Shown one piece after another: positions 58,361 through 64,000 of a stretch of DNA of 64,000 nucleotides. The stretch covers positions 21,246 to 85,245 of the IMG/VR virus record IMGVR_UViG_3300030107_004732. One strand, 5' to 3'. A program made the position numbers and the translations under genes. The first letter of the stretch is position 1; every line of letters begins with the position of its first letter. The notes beneath the pieces were generated by a model, which made no database searches, was not told where the DNA came from, and saw only the letters and a program-made list of their open reading frames with translations. Origin of the DNA: a virus.

Positions 58361-58568
58361 TTTTGCTAACTTACAAAAATGGCTTGATAAAGCAGGTTAT
58401 AAATTAGGGTATGATATTCATAATATACCTGAACCAAAATACTGGCATTTAATTGAAAGATTAGGTATTTACGCTCACACTTGGTATGGCTATAACGAGC
58501 AAGAACAGTATGATTGGTATGAAAACGATAATTATAGAGACTTTTTAAATAAATATGAAGGGAGTTAA
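58353..58568 (+). CDS. Small hypothetical protein
   Basis: 71 aa from ATG 58353 (MNSFANLQKWLDKAGYKLGYD...), AAGGAG ten bases upstream, 8-bp overlap with the preceding stop. Rich in Tyr, Trp and acidic residues at the C-terminus. Not recognised. Confidence 0.6.
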   Translation: MNSFANLQKWLDKAGYKLGYDIHNIPEPKYWHLIERLGIYAHTWYGYNEQEQYDWYENDNYRDFLNKYEGS

Positions 58569-58569
58569 G

Positions 58570-58836
58570 ATGACATATGATATGCATTTAGTATCAAATG
58601 AAATTGAAGATAACAGAGAACCAGAAGATAGGGATAATAAAATCTTTTGGCTTGATAAATTTCAAGGCGAAGCAAAAGGTGGTTTAATGTATCGCTCTAA
58701 AACAGCTATAGATATAGAAACTGTTGAAGAAAAGTTTAATGTTAAAGTAGTTGGTATAAAAATTGACCCTGACTATGAATCAGGTAAAGCTTCTTGGACA
58801 ATAGAATATATCACAGCGGTGGAGGGAGATAAATGA
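58570..58836 (+). CDS. Small hypothetical protein
   Basis: 88 aa from ATG 58570 (MTYDMHLVSNEIEDNREPEDRD...), GGGAG six bases upstream. An alpha/beta mix (NKIFWLDKFQGEAKGG; VEEKFNVKVVGIKI). Overlaps the next start by ATGA. Not recognised. Confidence 0.6.
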   Translation: MTYDMHLVSNEIEDNREPEDRDNKIFWLDKFQGEAKGGLMYRSKTAIDIETVEEKFNVKVVGIKIDPDYESGKASWTIEYITAVEGDK

Positions 58837-59009
58837 TTATGAAATGTTGTTTTGATGATTGTTATAATGATTGTGGTATTTACGGACATAATGCAGAACC
58901 TGCAGCATCTGGGAGGTGCTGTGGGGACTGTAATGGGACTGTTGTAGTTCCATTTAGAATACATTTATTAGTAACCGATAAAATAGGAGATAAAAATGAG
59001 ACAAGATAA
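58833..59009 (+). CDS. Cysteine-rich small protein
   Basis: 58 aa with seven cysteines (C5, C6, C10, C14, C29, C30, C33); the SGRCCGDCNG centre followed by VVVPFRI is like small phage zinc-binding proteins. GGAGGGAG upstream. Metal binding likely; function unknown. Confidence 0.6.
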   Translation: MIMKCCFDDCYNDCGIYGHNAEPAASGRCCGDCNGTVVVPFRIHLLVTDKIGDKNETR

Positions 59010-59283
59010 CCAACCTCAAGGTGATAGAGAACAAGAAGAGCTTAAAGGTATTAGAGCATCTTGGATAGAAACAGCAAGTAAATTGCTATTAGGACGTAAA
59101 ATAGTTAAAGTAGATTACATACCTGTTAAAGAAACAGATGAAATGATGTGGCAGCATCAACCTGTATGTTTTCTTTTAGATAACGGTGATTGGGTATATC
59201 CTATGGCAGATGATGAAGGTAACGATGCAGGTGCTTTAGTAGTCGGACAAGACCTGTTACCAGTATTGAGAGGTGATAAATGA
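58996..59283 (+). CDS. Small hypothetical protein
   Basis: 95 aa, beta-rich middle (KIVKVDYIPVKETDEMMWQHQPVCFLLDNGDWVYPMADDEGN) like small phage ssDNA-mimic or inhibitor proteins in composition, but no family recognised. TAGGAG upstream; ATGA overlap with the next gene. Confidence 0.6.
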   Translation: MRQDNQPQGDREQEELKGIRASWIETASKLLLGRKIVKVDYIPVKETDEMMWQHQPVCFLLDNGDWVYPMADDEGNDAGALVVGQDLLPVLRGDK

Positions 59284-59384
59284 TAAACTGGACTAATATA
59301 ATATTATATGGTAGCATCACTGTAAGTTCTATATTTATATGGTACTTAATAGTTTACTATTTAATAGATTGGTGGTGTAAATGA
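59280..59384 (+). CDS. MINW-type single-pass membrane peptide, module B copy
   Basis: 34 aa, MINWTNIILYGSITVSS... ending IDWWCK. Shares the MINW start, hydrophobic centre and tryptophan-rich end with the module A peptide (8791-8880). Overlaps both neighbours by 4 bp. Confidence 0.6.
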   Translation: MINWTNIILYGSITVSSIFIWYLIVYYLIDWWCK

Positions 59385-59548
59385 AAAAATGGAAACTAAA
59401 AGAATATCCTGATGAAGACTTGTTTGAAGATGGAGAACTTGATGAGTCTACAACTAAAATGATAGCTATAACACCTGTTCAAGAAAAGATACTATGGCTT
59501 TTAAGCACAGGCAGAGCAGTTCTTGCTGAATGGGAGGAATCAAAATGA
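59381..59548 (+). CDS. Small acidic protein
   Basis: 55 aa, MKKWKLKEYPDEDLFEDGEL..., acidic, helical C-terminus (VQEKILWLLSTGRAVLAEWEE). ATGA overlaps at both ends. Not recognised. Confidence 0.55.
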   Translation: MKKWKLKEYPDEDLFEDGELDESTTKMIAITPVQEKILWLLSTGRAVLAEWEESK

Positions 59549-59760
59549 GTTGGTTTTGTGATACAGAAGAAGCTAAGGAACATAAAAAGAACTGTAAAAA
59601 AAATCCTTGGAATTGTGGTAAATGTGTCTGGATAGATGAATCTGCTATTGCTATGGGTAGATATGGTAAAGTAGTAAAAAAAGAAAGAGACTTAGGAGAA
59701 CCACACCCTTTAACTGACTTAATAATAGAAAAGTTCAATGGGAGAATAATAGATGAATAA
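59545..59760 (+). CDS. MSWFCDT cysteine protein, module B copy
   Basis: 71 aa from ATG 59545 (GGAGG seven bases upstream). Nearly identical to 16722-16934 over residues 1-44, including C5, C17, C24 and C27; the C-terminus differs. In module A the gene lies after primase-helicase, here well before it, so gene order has been shuffled around a conserved protein. Zinc binding likely, function unknown. Confidence 0.75.
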   Translation: MSWFCDTEEAKEHKKNCKKNPWNCGKCVWIDESAIAMGRYGKVVKKERDLGEPHPLTDLIIEKFNGRIIDE

Positions 59761-59893
59761 AATACATACTGAATTAAGAATTGTCTGGATAACACCAGAT
59801 GGTAATTACTTTTTAAACAAACAACTCGCAGAAAAACACTGTGATAACTTTAACCTCTTAAAAGAAGAAGGAGAAATAAATGAAGAAATCTAA
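59753..59893 (+). CDS. Small hypothetical protein
   Basis: 46 aa, MNKIHTELRIVWITPDG..., short beta pair then an acidic helix. GGGAG upstream; overlaps both neighbours. Not recognised. Confidence 0.5.
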   Translation: MNKIHTELRIVWITPDGNYFLNKQLAEKHCDNFNLLKEEGEINEEI

Positions 59894-60416
59894 AATGTCA
59901 GTCCAACAAAGAAAATACTTTGTCGAGAGAATAAGTAAAACAATTAATGAGCAAATATTAAACTTGAGACAACAAAGCGCTTCTCATGTTTATGATGTTT
60001 CCGAACAAGCTTATAAGAAATACTTAAAAGCAGTTGGTTTAGATAAAACTATTAATAAGTATAATAAGTTAAAACCTCAAATAGATGAATTAGGTGATAA
60101 AATAAGAGCAGTATTTGATGAAATTAAAAATACTCTTGATAATGAGGATTTATCTTGGCAAATAAGACAAAATCAACCAAGTCTTTATGGTAGTAATCAT
60201 ACTATAACAGATATAAATAGAGCATTTAGATGGTGTTGTAACGAAACAGCAAAGAAAAATGATAAATCCCTTACAATAACTGATGATATTAAGAAGTTAG
60301 AAGAAAAAAGAGATAGAGCTATTGATATACTTCATGGTGTAGATGAGTTTTCTGATACATTAGAATCTGTTAATAAAATGTTAAAGGGAACAGCAGTTCC
60401 TAGATTAGGAGAATAA
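59880..60416 (+). CDS. Hypothetical helical protein
   Basis: 178 aa, almost entirely helical with charged surfaces (KYNKLKPQIDELGDKIRAVFDEIKNTL) and a central WCCNET. GAAGGAG upstream. Directly followed by the WWWRPLW gene. Not recognised. Confidence 0.65.
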   Translation: MKKSKMSVQQRKYFVERISKTINEQILNLRQQSASHVYDVSEQAYKKYLKAVGLDKTINKYNKLKPQIDELGDKIRAVFDEIKNTLDNEDLSWQIRQNQPSLYGSNHTITDINRAFRWCCNETAKKNDKSLTITDDIKKLEEKRDRAIDILHGVDEFSDTLESVNKMLKGTAVPRLGE

Positions 60417-60417
60417 A

Positions 60418-60930
60418 ATGGGAATGGATGTATATGGTAATAACCCTACAATACACAAATCTAAAGATGAGTTTCCTCTTTATGCTAAATATGAAGATGT
60501 GCCTTGGGGTGATAGAGAAAAGGACCCTGAATGGGAAAAAGTTAAAGATGCGTATTGGGAAGAATATAATGCTTATGAAAAAGCTAATCCTGGTGTTTAT
60601 TTTCGTAATAATTGTTGGTGGTGGAGACCATTATGGAATTATTGTTACTTTATAAGTAGACATTACAATCTAAATCTTATTGATGAAGAATTATTTCAAT
60701 CAGGTCATGCTAATGATGGCGCAGGTTTAGACGCTGAAGGTTCTATGACACTTGCAATGCATCTACAAATGAGTATTGAAGATGGCACAGCAGAAAACTA
60801 TGATTCAGAATATAAAGAGGAAATGGAAGCATCAGATGATGAATTTGCTAAAAGTTATCCTTTTGATATAAGAAATGTAGCAGATTTTGCTGAGTTTCTT
60901 GAATATTCAGGTGGATTTAGTATTAATTAA
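60418..60930 (+). CDS. WWWRPLW-motif protein, module B copy
   Basis: 170 aa. Counterpart of 7988-8488: MGMDVYGNNPTIHKS start, PGVYFRNNCWWWRPLWNY (near 60-77), and a C-terminal SYPFDIRNVADFAEFLEYSGGFSI. Conserved at the ends, variable between. The pair shows the two modules descend from a common ancestor. Function unknown. Confidence 0.8.
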   Translation: MGMDVYGNNPTIHKSKDEFPLYAKYEDVPWGDREKDPEWEKVKDAYWEEYNAYEKANPGVYFRNNCWWWRPLWNYCYFISRHYNLNLIDEELFQSGHANDGAGLDAEGSMTLAMHLQMSIEDGTAENYDSEYKEEMEASDDEFAKSYPFDIRNVADFAEFLEYSGGFSIN

Positions 60931-60947
60931 TCTTGCCGATAGGATAT

Positions 60948-61018
60948 TATACTTACGAGTATAAATTACTATTTTAGAGATTAAAATGAGGGTGGAAATT
61001 CGAGGTTCTGCCCTCATT
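60948..61018 (+). ncRNA. Two hairpins before the helix-turn-helix gene
   Basis: TATACT-TACG-AGTATA (60948-60963) and AATGAGGG/CCCTCATT (60985-61018, 8 bp). They occupy the gap after the WWWRPLW gene; the AGGAG site of the next gene follows 30 bases later. Confidence 0.45.
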
Positions 61019-61063
61019 AAACTTACACAGTCAATAATAAATATAACAATAGGAGACAAAACA

Positions 61064-61270
61064 GTGAAAAAAGATAAAAAAGTTAGTAAAAAATCTAAAG
61101 TTCTAGCACATTTAGTTTCAGGTGAGTCAATTACACCACTTGAAGCGTTAGAATTGTATGGAAGTTTTAGATTAGGTGCAATTATATTTGAATTAAGAGC
61201 AGATGGACATAAAATTGACACCGAAATTGCTAAAGGCTCAGGACATGCAATTTATTCATACATAAAGTAA
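61064..61270 (+). CDS. Helix-turn-helix protein
   Basis: 68 aa from GTG 61064 (AGGAG eight bases upstream); an in-frame ATG at 60986 lies within a hairpin and is unlikely. Basic N-terminus (KKDKKVSKKSKVLAHL), then GESITPLEALELYGSFRLGAIIFELRADGHKI, the common small phage winged-HTH pattern. Probably a DNA-binding regulator. Confidence 0.7.
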   Translation: MKKDKKVSKKSKVLAHLVSGESITPLEALELYGSFRLGAIIFELRADGHKIDTEIAKGSGHAIYSYIK

Positions 61271-61337
61271 TATTTTCTTGGATAATTGTGCGAGAAAATG
61301 TAAATTAACAGGCTATTAATAGAGGAGAACAAACAAA

Positions 61338-61520
61338 ATGGCTAAAACTAATAAAAATACAAAAAAACAAGAAAATTCTGTTGTAGAGAATTTAAAAACT
61401 GCATTAGCTAATTACAGAAAAAGCCACGAACACCTTCAAGTAACTATAATAAAAGTTGAAGGAGCAATTGAGGCTACTCAAAATATGTTAAAAGAGTATG
61501 AGGAGGAAGTAAATGGATAA
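61338..61520 (+). CDS. Small coiled-coil protein
   Basis: 60 aa, basic N-terminus (MAKTNKNTKKQE) then a continuous helix (VEGAIEATQNMLKEYEEEV). It overlaps the ERF gene by 8 bp. May be an ERF accessory; not recognised. Confidence 0.6.
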   Translation: MAKTNKNTKKQENSVVENLKTALANYRKSHEHLQVTIIKVEGAIEATQNMLKEYEEEVNG

Positions 61521-61959
61521 TGAAACAATCGAAACACCTGAAGAAAGAAGAATATCAGATTGGAAATCACAAGAGATTGATAAATTAGCAACTGCTCTTG
61601 CAAAAGTACAATCAGAACTTGAGGGTGCTAAAAAAGAAAGTACTAATCCATTCTTCAACTCAAGCTATGCTGATTTACATAGTGTAATTAAATCATCGTT
61701 TCCATTTTTATCTAAACACGGTTTATCTGTGTCACAAGGTAATGAAGTTATACCTGGTGCTGTATGTGTAACTACTACACTTATGCATTCATCAGGACAA
61801 TGGATTCGTTCTAAAGTAAAACTTCCATTAGAAAAGAAAAACGCTCAAGGCGTAGGTTCTGCTATTACTTATGGAAGAAGATATGGATTATCAGCTATTG
61901 TTGGTATTGCACAATATGATGATGATGGTAATTATGTATCACCCCCTAAACCTAGATAA
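61513..61959 (+). CDS. erf: ERF-family single-strand annealing protein, module B
   Basis: 148 aa. Core nearly identical to the module A copy: LATALAKVQSELEGAKKES, NPFFNSSYADLHSVI, GLSVSQG, TTTLMHSSGQW, GVGSAITYGRRYGLSAIVGIAQYDDDG. The start follows AGGAGG. It lacks module A's 40-residue N-terminal extension. Followed by an SSB-like gene. Confidence 0.9.
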   Translation: MDNETIETPEERRISDWKSQEIDKLATALAKVQSELEGAKKESTNPFFNSSYADLHSVIKSSFPFLSKHGLSVSQGNEVIPGAVCVTTTLMHSSGQWIRSKVKLPLEKKNAQGVGSAITYGRRYGLSAIVGIAQYDDDGNYVSPPKPR

Positions 61960-61980
61960 TAAATAACAAGGAGAATAAAA

Positions 61981-62502
61981 ATGCCTATAACAATAAAAGA
62001 AAGCTCTAACAAATCTTATGCAGAAGGATGGCATAATGTAACTGTAAGAGAGGCAAAAGTAGGAGACTTTAATGGGTCTAAATATATAGACTTATGGTTT
62101 GTAGATTACCCAGACAACTTAAAATGTCGTATTTGGGAAGCTCGTAATAAAGATGGAGAAGAATTTTCTGTATCAAATATGATAAGATACTCTAATCCTG
62201 ATATTTTAGAGCATTCTGAAGGAGCTGATGGTGCTGTTACAGCTCAAGTTGATGATTCAGCATCTTCTATAAAGGGTAAGCAGTTTCAAGCCTATTTCTA
62301 CAAAAAAGCAAATGGTTATACTGAAATATCTCAGAAATTAGCACCTGCTACACCATTTAAGAATATTGTAGAATCATATGATGAAGAAAGAATACATCGT
62401 ATAAAAACTTCAGCAGAGGAATATACTAAGCGTAGGAATACGACAGTCCCTACTTCTCTAAACGAAGAGACAAGTAGCTCAGAGGAGGAAGTCCCTTTCT
62501 AA
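61981..62502 (+). CDS. SSB-like single-strand binding protein, module B
   Basis: 173 aa with the same plan as 13235-13771: beta-rich core (AEGWHNVTVREAKVGDFNGSKYIDLWFVDYP), variable middle, Ser/Glu linker, and acidic EEEVPF tip. AAGGAG upstream. Ends 17 bp before the conserved structured RNA. Confidence 0.75.
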   Translation: MPITIKESSNKSYAEGWHNVTVREAKVGDFNGSKYIDLWFVDYPDNLKCRIWEARNKDGEEFSVSNMIRYSNPDILEHSEGADGAVTAQVDDSASSIKGKQFQAYFYKKANGYTEISQKLAPATPFKNIVESYDEERIHRIKTSAEEYTKRRNTTVPTSLNEETSSSEEEVPF

Positions 62503-62518
62503 GGACTACCTAACTAAT

Positions 62519-62600
62519 AAAGAGAGCCAATAACTGGTCCTGTAAGTCCAAACTGATTCGTAGATGATGCCTTGGCGAAGGAATATGTGAGGCTCTCTTT
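62519..62600 (+). ncRNA. Conserved structured RNA element, module B copy
   Basis: AAAGAGAGCC/GGCTCTCTTT (10 bp) encloses AACTGGTCCTGTAAGTC, a GCC-TT-GGC hairpin and GGAATATGTGAG. The loop blocks match 13792-13875 exactly in sequence and spacing, while helix bases differ with pairing kept. The primase-helicase binding site follows 17 bases later. Confidence 0.75.
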
Positions 62601-62626
62601 TAATTTAAATAACAAAAGGAGAAATG

Positions 62627-64000
62627 ATGATAAGAGAATTTGCGTTTGGTCTATCCAATAGACACCACTTTTTCGATACGCGAGAGTCAGTAAAATGGGA
62701 AAATGTTGCTAAAGACACTTTTATGTCTCTCTATGGTTATGATGATAATGTTGTTAAATATTATGAAGAAAAGAAAACTTTATCAGGTTATGATGGAGTT
62801 ATTTATATGCCTAAAGAGTTTCTTCTTGATGTTGATGGTCCTGACACCAAAGATGCTCAAGAAAAAACTATTGAATTACTTAAAATACTAAAAGATTTAA
62901 AAGTTCCATATAATTTATATTTTAGTGGCAGAGGATTTCATATTGGAATACCTGATTCAGCATTTAAATGGAAACCACATGCAAACTTACATATCAAAGT
63001 AAAAAAAGTATTAGATAACTTTGGTATATATAAGTATGCGGATGTTTCTGTTACTGATAAGACAAGAATAATAAGGTTAAACAATACATTAAACTCTAAA
63101 TCAAGATTATGGAAAATACATATTACAGAGTATGAATTAGAAAACACATATTATCTTGAATTGCAAGAATTGGCTAAAAAACCTAGAGTTTCTAAAATTC
63201 CTGAATTAACCTGTGAACCTGTATTTGATGTAATGATAAAAGAGAAAGTTAAAAAAGAGAATAAACCAACTGTTTCTTTAAAACCTACATTAGGTAAAGA
63301 ACCAGACCCTATGCTATATCCTTGTATTCAAACAATGTTGAGTGGTTCAGAATATGGTAACAGACATGCATTAGCATTAAGAATAGCAGCTTGGCTAAGA
63401 TGGAGATACCCAGAACATGTAGTTCAATTAATAATGGAAGACTGGAGAAAAAGAGTTACTACAGTAGAGCATCCATTTAAAGAAGACGAGATGAAACGAT
63501 TAGTTAATGATTGCTATACAGGTCATGGCGGCAATGGTTATAGATATGGATGTATGGATAAAATAATGGATAAGTATTGTAATTCTACTTGCACATTATT
63601 TAAAGCTAAAAAGTCTCAAGGTCTTATGAGTGCTGAAGATATGGAAGATAATCTTATTAGTTGGTTAAAAGGTGATGTAAAACCAATTAATATAGGAGAA
63701 TTATATGGCAAAAACTTTCCTATATATCCTGGTGAACTAGTTGTTGTGCAAGCACCACCTAAATCTATGAAAACTATGTTGATACAGAATTGGGTAAATG
63801 AACTAAAAAGACCTACTTATTTCTTAGAAATGGAAATGTCACCAAGACAAATATGGTCTAGATTTATTCAAATAGAACAAAGATGGAATGAAGATGAGAT
63901 GAGAGCTCATTATCAAGATGGTAGCCAAAGTTTAACAAGTAAATTTAAATGGTTAAATGTCGATTATCAACCTTGTTTTGGTGTAGAGCTTGAAAAAAGA
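62627..64000 (+). CDS. Primase-helicase, module B (C-terminus outside window)
   Basis: 458 codons visible, open to the edge. Of two adjacent ATGs, 62627 has better spacing from AAAGGAG. Primase residues D68-V-D70, SGRGFH with H105, and TRIIRLNNTLN; the zinc-like KYCNSTC; Walker A APPKSMKT and EMEMSPRQIWSRF follow before the edge. Colinear with the module A protein at 14314-16077. About 130 residues with the Walker B and SEVSK motifs are missing. Confidence 0.88.
   Translation, partial: MIREFAFGLSNRHHFFDTRESVKWENVAKDTFMSLYGYDDNVVKYYEEKKTLSGYDGVIYMPKEFLLDVDGPDTKDAQEKTIELLKILKDLKVPYNLYFSGRGFHIGIPDSAFKWKPHANLHIKVKKVLDNFGIYKYADVSVTDKTRIIRLNNTLNSKSRLWKIHITEYELENTYYLELQELAKKPRVSKIPELTCEPVFDVMIKEKVKKENKPTVSLKPTLGKEPDPMLYPCIQTMLSGSEYGNRHALALRIAAWLRWRYPEHVVQLIMEDWRKRVTTVEHPFKEDEMKRLVNDCYTGHGGNGYRYGCMDKIMDKYCNSTCTLFKAKKSQGLMSAEDMEDNLISWLKGDVKPINIGELYGKNFPIYPGELVVVQAPPKSMKTMLIQNWVNELKRPTYFLEMEMSPRQIWSRFIQIEQRWNEDEMRAHYQDGSQSLTSKFKWLNVDYQPCFGVELEKR

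Noticed and set aside
1-64000. CRISPR arrays, insertion sequences or transposases
   Set aside because: No regularly spaced repeats, transposase motifs or terminal inverted repeats of that kind were seen.

Overview
The window is double-stranded DNA phage sequence from an AT-rich, densely packed genome. Genes are short, often overlap as TAATG or ATGA, carry GGAGG-type ribosome binding sites and use the standard code. There are no rRNA or tRNA genes, no integrase and no host genes that I can recognise. The small basic MPKVGGKKFPYTKKGK protein and the GIGTTSP-repeat fibre resemble those of uncultured aquatic phages, so a low-GC aquatic bacterial host is plausible but not shown. A P22-type portal, an SU10-type capsid protein, large internal proteins and the absence of sheath or tape-measure genes suggest a podovirus-like particle.

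Layout. Two related but diverged phage gene sets lie head to tail. Module A (1-17888) begins inside its terminase (minus strand: terL, lysin, small gene, terS, acidic gene, 1-3742). After a divergent control region it runs through a plus-strand early/replication block (3924-17888). Module B starts 3 bp later with a complete minus-strand late block (17892-54774): internal virion proteins, a 2992-aa giant protein, fibre, tail, lysozyme and small membrane protein, connector proteins, capsid, scaffold, portal, terL and terS. It then switches to its own plus-strand early block (55551-64000, cut inside the primase-helicase gene). Paired genes in A and B are terL, terS, the acidic gene before terS, the WWWRPLW protein, the MINW membrane peptide, the MSWFCDT cysteine protein, ERF, the SSB-like protein and the primase-helicase, plus one structured RNA element.

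Most notable content. (1) Module A carries a compact ubiquitin-like modification locus at 9064-12614: a ThiS/MoaD-like protein ending in Gly-Gly-Asp-Gln, a 455-aa protein with a candidate E2-type cysteine, a JAMM metalloprotease and an E1/ThiF adenylating protein. Module B has no such genes at the same place. (2) The giant virion protein contains RNP and GDFDVDK motifs spaced as in the catalytic barrel of cellular RNA polymerase beta-prime, which suggests an ejected virion RNA polymerase like that of crAss-like phages. (3) Intergenic spaces hold many stem-closed RNA-like elements. One pair, present in both modules, keeps its loop sequence while its closing helix changes by compensatory substitutions. 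A 600-bp stretch at 6733-7334 has no convincing gene and is packed with potential stems.

How it probably works. The late block builds a capsid, fills it with the terminase motor, and assembles a short tail and a set of ejected proteins (muramidase-like plus RNAP-like). Early blocks supply AEP primase/RecA-like helicase, ERF annealing protein, SSB, an endonuclease and many small host-interaction peptides. The ubiquitin-like locus may tag or untag host or phage proteins. All functions are inferred from sequence patterns read by eye; no searches were run.
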